From contig JADJQY010000001.1 of NCBI GenBank assembly GCA_016712505.1, positions 991,322-1,055,321 on the forward strand: a DNA stretch of 64,000 nucleotides. The letters run 5' to 3'. The translations under genes and the position numbers were made by a program. Shown piece by piece: positions 17,755-24,947 of the stretch; the stretch's first letter is position 1; the number at the start of each line of letters is the position of its first letter. This stretch comes from Candidatus Eiseniibacteriota bacterium (GTDB taxonomy: Bacteria; Eisenbacteria; RBG-16-71-46; CAIMUX01). The notes under the pieces are model-generated. The model had not been told where the DNA came from. It did no database searches and saw only the letters and a list, made by a program, of their open reading frames with translations.

Positions 17755-17760
17755 AGTATA
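17755..17760 (-). promoter_or_regulatory. -10 element (TATACT) of a probably leaderless transcript
   Basis: On the minus strand TATACT is followed by 6 bases and then the GTG start at 17748, so transcription would begin at or next to the start codon. No ribosome-binding site is present. Confidence 0.4.
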
Positions 17761-17827
17761 CCCTGGTCACGGTTGAATCCCGCAGGCGACTCTCCCGGCG
17801 AAGCGCTCGCGTGATATGGTCTCCGCC

Positions 17828-18892
17828 ATGAGTTCGTCGGCCCTAGTGATCGAGTACCAGGATACGACCGGTCGGCCGGTGCGCCGAACGTTCACCGCGG
17901 CGGAGAGCCCGGTCACGATCGGTCGCGAGCCCGACTGCGGAGTGGTGCTCGAGACTCCGCGCTGTTCCGCGCGCCATGCCTCCCTGGAGTGGGTGGAAGG
18001 GGGCTGGATGCTGACCGACACGAGCGCCGGCGGCACGCGATACAATGGGGTCGAACTACGCTGGGGGGAGCGAGTCCGGCTCTCCCACGGTGACCTGCTC
18101 GGAATCGGTGAGGTGGAGCTGACGATCTATCTGGAAGCGGACCAATCTCCCGTCTCCACCGGCATTTCGGCGACCTCCACCCCGCCCACTGCTCCGCCGA
18201 AGGTGCAATCAGAAGAGGGACCGTCTCCCCTCGATCGTCTCCTCGCCGGTGCCGGTTCGACGGTCGGCCGTCCTCGACTCCGGTTCCACGAAGCGGGTGC
18301 GTTCGTCCGCGAGATCCCGCTCGCGGATGACGGCGCATCGGTGATCATCGGACGCGATCCCTCCTGCGATGTCGTCGCCCCGGACCCCTTTCGGGTGGTT
18401 TCGAAGCGTCACGCGCGGGTCTATCGCGAGTGGGCGGGCGTGTTCCTGCAGGATCTCTCCCAGCACGGGGTGTACATCAACGGTGAGCGGGTACAGAACA
18501 TCGCCGCGCTCCAGCACGGGGATCGCATCACTCTTTCGACCGTCTCCCAGGGATCATGGGGGCCGGTCCTGATCTACGCTGAAACCGACGCCCCCTTGCC
18601 CGATCCACTGCCCCGGTCGGCGCCCTCGGCCCAGGCCCCGGCGCAACCTTTGTCGCGGCCGGATCCCGGGCTCGTTCCGTCCGCGCCGTCCGCCCCGTCC
18701 GTCGATTCGAGCGCCACCGCCGAACCGGCCGGGCGCCACGGCTCGGATCGGCTCGACGCCGGGCCTCAGCGCCCATCCCTCGGTGCCGCCCCCACCGGCT
18801 CGAATCTGGTCGTCTACATCGCGCTCGGGATCGCCGCCCTGACAGTGCTGGCCATCGCGATTGCCGCGCTGCTGTTTTTCGGGAAGCCGTAG
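17828..18892 (+). CDS. Membrane-anchored protein with two FHA domains
   Basis: 354 residues from the ATG at 17828 (an ATG at 17816 is also in frame, and neither has a clear ribosome-binding site). The first FHA domain spans about residues 20-100 (VTIGREPDCGVVLETPRCSA, RHASLEW, GTRYNGVEL). The second spans about 150-235 (VIIGRDPSCDVVAPD, SKRHARVYREW, LSQHGVYINGERV). A Pro/Ala-rich linker follows, then one C-terminal membrane helix (LVVYIALGIAALTVLAIAIA). FHA domains bind phosphothreonine, so with the adjacent kinase gene (stop TAG directly before its ATG) this is probably its phospho-dependent partner. Confidence 0.93.
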   Translation: MSSSALVIEYQDTTGRPVRRTFTAAESPVTIGREPDCGVVLETPRCSARHASLEWVEGGWMLTDTSAGGTRYNGVELRWGERVRLSHGDLLGIGEVELTIYLEADQSPVSTGISATSTPPTAPPKVQSEEGPSPLDRLLAGAGSTVGRPRLRFHEAGAFVREIPLADDGASVIIGRDPSCDVVAPDPFRVVSKRHARVYREWAGVFLQDLSQHGVYINGERVQNIAALQHGDRITLSTVSQGSWGPVLIYAETDAPLPDPLPRSAPSAQAPAQPLSRPDPGLVPSAPSAPSVDSSATAEPAGRHGSDRLDAGPQRPSLGAAPTGSNLVVYIALGIAALTVLAIAIAALLFFGKP

Positions 18893-20848
18893 ATGCGCTC
18901 CATCGATCTCAAGGGACGTCTGATCGCCGGCCGGTACGAGGTGGAGGAGTGGATCGGCGAGGGGGGCTTCGCTTCGGTCTGGCGCGCACGGCAGTTGAAT
19001 CCCGACGGAAAGGTCGCGATCAAGATCCTGCACCCCGAGCACTCGCAGGACCCGCACCTCGTGTCGAGCTTCCTGCGCGAGGCGCGACACTACGTGCCGT
19101 TCCGCGACGAACCGAACGTGGCGACCATCCTCGAGTGCGGACACGACGAGGAGAATGGGGTCCACTTCCTCGTCATGACCCTGCTCGGTGACACCGTCGG
19201 GAGCCTGCTCGAGCGCCAGGGCGTCCTCGAACCGGCGCGCGTGCTGCAGCTGGCCGAGGATGTCGGCCGCGCCCTCGAGACGGTCCACTCCGCGGGATTG
19301 GTGCACCGCGATGTGAAGTGCTCGAACATCATGACTGCGCTGGGGCGCGATCGCTTCGTGCTGACCGACTTCGGCATCGGGCTCCTGCAGGAGGTGGCGG
19401 AGAAGACCATCACCACGCGGGAACTCGACCGGGTCGGAAGTTGGGCCTATGCGGCCCCGGAGCAGATCCGCGCCCGCACGCGCGAGGACATCCGTCCCAG
19501 TGCCGATTTCTACTCCCTCGGGGTGGTGCTCTATCGCGCCGCGACCGGCCAGTACCCCTTCCCGCCGCACTTCCCCCAGGTGATCCAGCATCACCTCGAG
19601 ACGCCGCCCCCCGATCCGCGAAAGCTGCGCCCGGATCTGCCGGCCCCGCTGGCCGAGTTCCTCCTGCGCGCGCTGGCCAAGGACCCTGCGCGCCGTTTCG
19701 CCAACGGCGCGGAGTGGTTGCGGGCGCTGCAACGGGTCAGGGCGGACCTCGCCCCGGCGCGACCGATCGGTCCCCGCGCTGGGCTCTGGCCGGCGGCGAT
19801 CGGGGTGGGGCTCGCGCTGCTGTTGTTGCTTGGCGGGCTCGGGATCTGGCGAGCGTTCTTCGCCGGCGAAAAGGTGTTGATCGTATCCACCCCGACCGCG
19901 CGGGCGCGGATTTCCGAGTCACGCAACGGGGCGCCGGTTCTGATCGCCGATGGGACCACGCCGCTCGCCTTTCGCCAGCACCAGGGCCGAGCCTACGAGA
20001 TCGACCTCGAGCAGAGTGGCTGTTTCGGGCAGCGGGTCGTGCTCGCGCCGAGCGAACCGATCCAGAAGACCCGGGCCTTCACGCTCGAAGCGGCGCACAG
20101 CCTCGCCATCTCGAGCACACCGGACGGCGCGCGCGTGACCTTGACCGAGCTCTCTGGCGCGAAGCGCGAGTTACCCGACAGCTACACTCCCTGTCAGCTC
20201 TCCGGGCTCCACGCCGGTCCGCACGAGATGGTGCTCCAGCTCCAGGGGAGGCGGAAGCTGGTCGAGCAGATCGAGGTTGGCCCGGGACTTTCGGAGATCC
20301 ACCGCAACCTCGATCTGGTGGGCGGAGTCGACCTCGAGATCTACACCACGCCGTCGGGCGCGCGGGTGCGGGTCGACGGCGGATTGGTGAACGAGACCAC
20401 CCCCTGTCGCGTTACGGAACTGCCGCCAGGACCACACCATGTCTATCTGGAGCGACTGGGCTACGTATCGATCGACACTCTGATCACCCTGCGCGCCGCT
20501 CGGGATGCCCAGGCGGTTCGAGTCGTTCTTCGCCCGAGCGGAAGGGGCGAGGATCCCTCTCCCAGGCCACGGCCTGAGCCGGTCGATCGCAGCTTCGAGG
20601 TCAGCTTGTCACTCAAGCCGATGACCTTTGCCTATATCCACGTGGACGGAAATCCCGAGGCGATCAACGAGAGCGGACGAACCGGTCCCTGGCGGGTCCG
20701 ACTGACCCCAGGCGCGCACACCTTCCGCATCATCGACGTGAAGCGCCCGGTGCCGATCGACGTCGAGGTCCGGTACCTGCTCGAGGCGGATCGCCCGCCA
20801 CGCTCCCTGGTACTCGACTGGGAGCAGCGAAACGTGGTCGCTCCGTAG
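18893..20848 (+). CDS. Transmembrane Ser/Thr protein kinase with PEGA-type extracytoplasmic repeats
   Basis: 651 residues, starting immediately after the FHA gene stop. The Hanks-type kinase domain covers about residues 14-280: Gly loop IGEGGFASVW, catalytic Lys44 in VAIKIL, HRDVKCSN near 141, TDFGIG near 158 and APEQI. A membrane helix lies at about 298-322. The C-terminal part holds PEGA-like repeats (SSTPDGARVTLTEL, YTTPSGARVRVDGG). All kinase residues look intact. It is expected to phosphorylate Thr/Ser targets in the cytoplasm, with the FHA protein as a likely reader. The CsgG-family gene follows after 103 bases. Confidence 0.95.
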   Translation: MRSIDLKGRLIAGRYEVEEWIGEGGFASVWRARQLNPDGKVAIKILHPEHSQDPHLVSSFLREARHYVPFRDEPNVATILECGHDEENGVHFLVMTLLGDTVGSLLERQGVLEPARVLQLAEDVGRALETVHSAGLVHRDVKCSNIMTALGRDRFVLTDFGIGLLQEVAEKTITTRELDRVGSWAYAAPEQIRARTREDIRPSADFYSLGVVLYRAATGQYPFPPHFPQVIQHHLETPPPDPRKLRPDLPAPLAEFLLRALAKDPARRFANGAEWLRALQRVRADLAPARPIGPRAGLWPAAIGVGLALLLLLGGLGIWRAFFAGEKVLIVSTPTARARISESRNGAPVLIADGTTPLAFRQHQGRAYEIDLEQSGCFGQRVVLAPSEPIQKTRAFTLEAAHSLAISSTPDGARVTLTELSGAKRELPDSYTPCQLSGLHAGPHEMVLQLQGRRKLVEQIEVGPGLSEIHRNLDLVGGVDLEIYTTPSGARVRVDGGLVNETTPCRVTELPPGPHHVYLERLGYVSIDTLITLRAARDAQAVRVVLRPSGRGEDPSPRPRPEPVDRSFEVSLSLKPMTFAYIHVDGNPEAINESGRTGPWRVRLTPGAHTFRIIDVKRPVPIDVEVRYLLEADRPPRSLVLDWEQRNVVAP

Positions 20849-20866
20849 GTCGTTGCTGCATCTCCA

Positions 20867-20895
20867 GGCAACTTTCGCCGCGGAATGGGCGACAA
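20867..20895 (+). promoter_or_regulatory. One-mismatch copy of the T3SS promoter motif upstream of the CsgG-family gene
   Basis: GGCAAC at 20867-20872 and CGACAA at 20890-20895 have the same 17-base spacing as the four exact copies (22176, 39512, 55827, 61418). The only difference is C for T in the -10 half. The coding start is 57 bases downstream. Confidence 0.5.
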
Positions 20896-20951
20896 TCGGG
20901 CAGGCGATTCACCGCCCGGCAGTCGCGGGCCCAACCCGGAGGGGAGAGACG

Positions 20952-22061
20952 ATGAGTGTGACACCGAGGCCGACCTGGACCGCGGGCGTGGTTCTGTCGC
21001 TGGCGGTCATCGCGGTTTGCCATCCGGCAGGCTTCGCCAGGGCCGAGGGGGGCATTCCGGCCGATCCGCTCGAGGCAGCCTGGGCATCGTACGAGAAGTA
21101 CACCTACCAGCAGATGGACGAGGCGTTGATGCTGGCCACCCGGGTGCTGGAGATGCCGGAGGCGGCGCGCGATGCCCGCGTTACCGCGGAGAAGACGCGG
21201 GTCCTCGTCCATCTCTCCCGCGAAGAGGACGAGGCGGCACGCGAGGCGCTCGAGGCGATGCTGGCCGCCGACCCCAATGCCCGTTTCTCCCCGGAGTGGG
21301 ACTACCCGCCCCAGGTGATCGAGCTGTACCACCAGGTAAAGGACGCGCGCGGGCGCGGCACGATGGACATCTATACGGTGGCGGTGGGGGACTTCGAGAA
21401 CAACTCGGTCTACGTGAAGCCTGCGGGAGACTACAATTACGACAGCTTCCGGCTGGGTCTCATCCACTCGATCATCACTGATCTCTCGAATTCCACCGGC
21501 CTGCGGGTGGTCGATCGCCAGCGGGTGGAGCGGATCGTGGAAGAGACGCAGCTTGGACTCTCGGGATTCGTCGACCCCACGAAGGCGGCCGAGGCCGGTC
21601 GGTTGCTCGGAGCGCATCTCTACGTCTTCGGGCAGTTCATGATCCTCTCCTCGAGCGAGGTCCGAATCGACATGCGCGTGGTGCAGACCGCGACCGGCGA
21701 GGTGCTCGTTGCCCGTCAGATCACGGGTCGGTACTCGGGGAAGCCGCAGAACTTCCTCGATCTGGAGCGTCAGCTGGTGACCCAGGTCGCGGCGGCGGTC
21801 GACAGTCTGGCCGGGGCCGAGTCCGAGGAGCCGGCATTGATGAAGACCCGGGCGAACCGCTGGTTCGACGCCCAGGTCACCTCGGTCGAGAAGCGGGGCA
21901 GCTACGGCAAGTCGAAGTTCCTGGTCGGAGAGGCGCTCGCGCGGGAGGAGGAGAAGGACTACCGCGGGGCGCTCGAGGCCTGGCGTGCGGTCCTGAAATC
22001 CGATCCGGAAAACGCCGACGCCAAGCGGCGGGTCCTGATCCTGTCCGAGGCGAAGACCTGA
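20952..22061 (+). CDS. Exported CsgG-family protein with TPR-like flanks
   Basis: 369 residues from the ATG at 20952 (GGGGAGAGACG upstream). A signal peptide ends near GFARAEG, and the Cys in it (VIAVCHP) is a poor lipobox. Residues about 35-125 are helical/TPR-like. Residues about 135-275 form a CsgG/FlgO-like domain (YTVAVGDFENNSVY, SNSTGLRVVDRQRVERIVEE, AGRLLGAHLYVFGQFM, IDMRVVQTATGEVL). The C-terminus has another TPR-like segment. CsgG proteins form outer-membrane secretion channels, but many relatives are only lipid-side assembly factors. It lies next to the first T3SS block and carries a near-match of that system's promoter motif. Confidence 0.85.
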   Translation: MSVTPRPTWTAGVVLSLAVIAVCHPAGFARAEGGIPADPLEAAWASYEKYTYQQMDEALMLATRVLEMPEAARDARVTAEKTRVLVHLSREEDEAAREALEAMLAADPNARFSPEWDYPPQVIELYHQVKDARGRGTMDIYTVAVGDFENNSVYVKPAGDYNYDSFRLGLIHSIITDLSNSTGLRVVDRQRVERIVEETQLGLSGFVDPTKAAEAGRLLGAHLYVFGQFMILSSSEVRIDMRVVQTATGEVLVARQITGRYSGKPQNFLDLERQLVTQVAAAVDSLAGAESEEPALMKTRANRWFDAQVTSVEKRGSYGKSKFLVGEALAREEEKDYRGALEAWRAVLKSDPENADAKRRVLILSEAKT

Positions 22062-22082
22062 TCACAATGAGATGTTATTTTA

Positions 22083-22092
22083 CAATATATTG
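22083..22092. promoter_or_regulatory. AT-rich palindrome CAATATATTG, candidate operator
   Basis: A 10-bp perfect palindrome lies inside a roughly 40-base AT-rich patch (22068-22108), in sharp contrast with the GC-rich surroundings. It is 84 bases upstream of the T3SS promoter motif at 22176. No other role is apparent. Confidence 0.35.
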
Positions 22093-22175
22093 ATAAACAA
22101 CGTCTTGCAATGTGCTTCGCCGACAGGTCGCGATTTGTCGCCGGCCCGAAGACGGTGAAAAGTGTGTCCCCAGCA

Positions 22176-22204
22176 GGCAACCGGAATGGCCTGGCCCGCG
22201 ATAA
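22176..22204 (+). promoter_or_regulatory. T3SS-type promoter: GGCAAC-N17-CGATAA (copy 1)
   Basis: GGCAAC (22176-22181) and CGATAA (22199-22204) lie 41 bases before the first gene of the small T3SS block. The same two hexamers with identical spacing stand upstream of three other T3SS-linked transcription units in this window. Confidence 0.7.
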
Positions 22205-22244
22205 GTCTGGCGGAAGGCCGAATGGCTCGGAGGAGGAACTCGAG

Positions 22245-22496
22245 ATGACGCAGGATCCGAAGGCACTACCCGACTGGCAGCGCTACCCGCACTTCACCGA
22301 GTGCTTCAGCGATCCGGTGCAGGGGCAGGAACTCCGGACCAGAGCGCTCCGCAGTTGCGCGGAACTCGATCAGCTTCTTCAGAGCGGCACTCCGGAGCAA
22401 CAGGCCTGGGCACAGAAGGCGCTGAACGCATACGGCAATGCCCTCAGCCTCCTCGATGAGGCGCGGGCGCTGCACGAGCGCGGCACCCAGGGGTAG
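22245..22496 (+). CDS. Small helical protein, candidate SctE-like needle chaperone
   Basis: 83 residues from the ATG at 22245, with GGAGGAACTCG upstream. It has no signal peptide. The second half is amphipathic helix (ELDQLLQSGTPEQQAWAQKA, LSLLDEARALHE). Size and helical content fit the small YscE-type chaperone, and gene order (83-aa helical, 99-aa helical, 135-aa TPR) parallels yscE-yscF-yscG. Sequence similarity could not be established by reading alone, so the assignment rests on size, order and the T3SS-type promoter. Confidence 0.5.
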   Translation: MTQDPKALPDWQRYPHFTECFSDPVQGQELRTRALRSCAELDQLLQSGTPEQQAWAQKALNAYGNALSLLDEARALHERGTQG

Positions 22497-22547
22497 GGGG
22501 CAGGGCGAAATCGGCGAGGCGAGACCCTCGAGACAGCAGAGGAACCA

Positions 22548-22847
22548 ATGAGCGGGATCAGCGGGATCGGGCGAAACTGGAGCTTCAATGACATCAGCGA
22601 TGTCACCGGCTCCGGCCAGAGCAAGTGGAGCAAGTTCGGACAGGTGCTGGGGAGTGTCGCCGGGGCGCTTCCTGGAGTGGGCGGAGCGCTCTCGGGGATC
22701 GGGGTCGACTCCGGATTCAACCGCCAGCTGGAGATGATCCGGCTGCAACAGCAGATTCAGGAACAGACGCAGATCATCAACACCGTTTCGAACATCTCGA
22801 AATCGAAGCATGAAGCGGCCATGGCCGCGATCCGGAACATGAAGTAG
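22548..22847 (+). CDS. Candidate T3SS needle/filament subunit (SctF-like)
   Basis: 99 residues with no signal peptide. The N-terminal half is Gly/Ser-rich and flexible. The C-terminal half is one long helix (RQLEMIRLQQQIQEQTQII, NTVSNISKSKHEAAMAAIRN). Needle subunits are short helical proteins of about 80 residues that end in a helix with an IxN-type terminus, so the ending is compatible. The gene lies between an SctE-like and a TPR SctG-like gene in the block headed by the T3SS-type promoter. It could instead be another small secreted substrate. Confidence 0.5.
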   Translation: MSGISGIGRNWSFNDISDVTGSGQSKWSKFGQVLGSVAGALPGVGGALSGIGVDSGFNRQLEMIRLQQQIQEQTQIINTVSNISKSKHEAAMAAIRNMK

Positions 22848-22870
22848 GTTTCCCTCCCGTTGGAGGTCTG

Positions 22871-23278
22871 ATGGAACTGATCGATCTGCCGGTCCAGCTC
22901 GCACCGAGCGAGAAGCGCTTCCTGATGGAGGCCGGTCTGGTCCTGCGCGACGCGCGCCGGTACGACGAAGCCCGGGCGGTGTTCGAGGGGCTTCTCGCGC
23001 TGGTCGAAGACAAGCATCTCCCGCTGATCGGGCTGGGGACGATTCACTTCGCCCGCGCCGAGTGGACGGAGGCGATCGACCGTTTCGAACAAGCGACTCG
23101 CCAGGCGCCCCGCGCCGCCATCGCCTACGCCCACCTGGGCGAAGCGCTCGCCTTTGCCCAGCAGAAGGAGGAGGCGTCCCTGGTCCTGCAGAAGGCGATC
23201 GAACTCGATCCCGCCGGGCAGGAGGGGGGCGAAATGGCCCGCACGGTGCAGAAGTTTCTCTCGTACGGGCTACTTTGA
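22871..23278 (+). CDS. TPR protein, candidate T3SS needle chaperone (SctG/LcrH-like)
   Basis: 135 residues with three TPR-like repeats (RYDEARAVFEGLLALVE, EWTEAIDRFEQATRQAP, KEEASLVLQKAIELDP). The start at 22871 is preceded by GGAGGTCTG. Short TPR proteins of this kind serve as T3SS chaperones, either YscG type for the needle or SycD/LcrH type for translocators. It is third in the 22.2-23.9 kb block. A similar TPR gene lies beside the last T3SS operon (61972). Confidence 0.7.
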   Translation: MELIDLPVQLAPSEKRFLMEAGLVLRDARRYDEARAVFEGLLALVEDKHLPLIGLGTIHFARAEWTEAIDRFEQATRQAPRAAIAYAHLGEALAFAQQKEEASLVLQKAIELDPAGQEGGEMARTVQKFLSYGLL

Positions 23279-23439
23279 GCCGTGCGGATCGCTCGAACGG
23301 CTTTCTTTCGATCGAGCGGAATATCGCGTCACCGGGAGGGCGCGGTCGACGATACGTAGGCGATCGCACAGGGGCGATCGAATTCAGCCCGGGTCATGGA
23401 GCAGGTAACCGCTTCGTGCCGCGGGGCAGCGAGGACACG

Positions 23440-23856
23440 ATGAAGATTCCGCCGAGTGGAGACAACTTCCGCATCCCGCCATCGCAGCCGGGAGGACCAG
23501 AAGGTCCTGGTCAGGCCAAGGGAGCGGGTTTCGACGCCAAGATCGATGCCGCCCGCACGGGTGAGGCCGGTGTCACGGGGTCGGCTTCCGCAGCATCGGG
23601 AGCGGCCGCTGCGCAGCGTGGGGAAGGCCCCCAGGCGGCGAAGCTTCGCGCCTTGCTCGAAGGGGTCGATCCGAGCGATCCGAACGCCGTCGGCGTGGCG
23701 GCGGAGAAGCTCGTCGACTGGCATCTCACCGAGCAGTTCGGCCCAGGGGTGCTGAACGCCCGGGGGATCGACGAGGTGCGCGCCTCGGTGCGGGATCAAC
23801 TGATGAACGACCCGACCGCCGAGGCGAAGATCCGGAGCATCCTGAGTCGGCTTTAG
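23440..23856 (+). CDS. Small T3SS-linked protein of unknown role, possible secreted substrate
   Basis: 138 residues from the ATG at 23440 (GCGAGGACACG upstream). The first ~60 residues are low-complexity, rich in Pro, Gly and Ala (PPSGDNFRIPPSQPGGPEGP), like disordered type III secretion signals. The last ~75 residues are helical (RALLEGVDPSDPNAVGVAAE, VRDQLMNDPTAEAKIRSIL). It has no Sec signal. It ends the first T3SS block. The gap before it (161 bases) shows no other gene. Confidence 0.6.
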   Translation: MKIPPSGDNFRIPPSQPGGPEGPGQAKGAGFDAKIDAARTGEAGVTGSASAASGAAAAQRGEGPQAAKLRALLEGVDPSDPNAVGVAAEKLVDWHLTEQFGPGVLNARGIDEVRASVRDQLMNDPTAEAKIRSILSRL

Positions 23857-23889
23857 CCCGCGGCGCGCGCCCGGGCGCGCCGCTGCATT

Positions 23890-23969
23890 CCGCCACGATT
23901 CCGCCACGACTCCGCCCACGACCCCGCCACGACTCCGCCCACGACCCCGCCACGACTCCGCCCACGACC
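23890..23969. repeat. Three perfect 23-bp tandem repeats plus a partial unit
   Basis: A partial 11-base unit (23890-23900) is followed by three identical 23-base units (23901-23923, 23924-23946, 23947-23969). Each unit is made of two related halves, CCGCCACGACT and CCGCCCACGACC. The array lies between the convergent ends of the T3SS small-gene block and the apbE operon. Confidence 0.85.
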
Positions 23970-24008
23970 GCCGCGCTGCCTCTCATTGCGATCTCGGCGC
24001 CGGCCCGA

Positions 24009-24902
24009 TCAGGCCAACCAGTACGTCGCCCCCTCCTCGATGAGAAACGACTCCGCCTCGGCCCCGCGCAGGTAGGCGAGCGTCGCCAGCGTCCCAGCCT
24101 CCAGGCAGGTCGCCGCCGCCACGGTGATCGCGCGCGGCGCTCCTTCCACCGGCCACCCTGTCCGCGGATCGAGTATGTGCCCCAGTCGTCGCCCCTGGTA
24201 CAGGACGAAACGTCGCGCGTCGCCGCTGGTAGCCAGGCCACCCCGCTCGAGGCGGAGTTGTCCCACCGCCTCGAGCCCGGTCTGCTCCGGGTCGTCGACT
24301 CCGACGATCCACGGGAGGCCGTTTCGCCGCAGGCCGCTGGCGAAGAGATCCCCGCCGAAGTTGACCAGGAACGGATTCGAAGTGCGCTCCCCGAGCAGCG
24401 CCGCGGCGCGATCCACGGCGTACTCCTTTCCGATTCCTCCGAGATCGATCTCCATGCCGGCCGGCAGGCGCAACACCGGAGACTGCCAATCGACACGCTC
24501 CCATCCCACGAGTTCGAGAAGCGGTCGAAGTTGCTCCGGCGTGGGCACCAGCGCCCCGCCGTCGAAGGTCCAGGCCCGCCGCAGAACGCCCGAGGTGATA
24601 TCGAAGCGGCCGGAGGAGAGACGGTGGCAGGTGGAGGCGTAGTCGAGGAGCATCGCGGTCTCGTCGTCGACCGTGACCGGCGTACCGGCCGCTTGATTGA
24701 TCCGGGCGATGATGTTGCCTGGCAGGTACCGGCTGAACGCGCGCTCGATCCGCTGCGCCTCGAATTGCGCCAGGGCGGCCAGGTCCTTCACCTCGGTGGC
24801 GTGGTCGACATCGCAAAGCAGCTCGCAGGGACTGCCCATGGCCCGGAAACGGGCCACGAAGAGATCCTCAAGGCGGGAGATCTGCGGGATCGGGTGGATC
24901 AA
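24009..24902 (-). CDS. apbE: FAD:protein FMN transferase (ApbE family)
   Basis: 297 residues. Family motifs are present: RAMGSPCELLCD, SRYLPGNIIARIN, SGRFDITSGVLRRAW, MEIDLGGIGKEYAVD, FLVNFGGDLFASG, LATSGDARRF and GHILDPRTGWP. The enzyme attaches FMN covalently to a Ser/Thr of exported redox proteins, using FAD and Mg2+. No signal peptide is obvious at the chosen start, so the cellular side is uncertain. It is last in a minus-strand operon TlpA-like / DUF4266 / DUF3570 / apbE. No FMN-binding target domain is visible in this operon. Confidence 0.93.
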   Translation of the reverse strand: MIHPIPQISRLEDLFVARFRAMGSPCELLCDVDHATEVKDLAALAQFEAQRIERAFSRYLPGNIIARINQAAGTPVTVDDETAMLLDYASTCHRLSSGRFDITSGVLRRAWTFDGGALVPTPEQLRPLLELVGWERVDWQSPVLRLPAGMEIDLGGIGKEYAVDRAAALLGERTSNPFLVNFGGDLFASGLRRNGLPWIVGVDDPEQTGLEAVGQLRLERGGLATSGDARRFVLYQGRRLGHILDPRTGWPVEGAPRAITVAAATCLEAGTLATLAYLRGAEAESFLIEEGATYWLA

Positions 24903-24947
24903 GGGCGCCGTCGCCTGGCACCGACGTGTCGGTCGGCCCGGCCCGAC

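Noticed and set aside
23890..23969. CRISPR array
   Set aside because: The repeats are head-to-tail with no spacers, and no cas gene is near.
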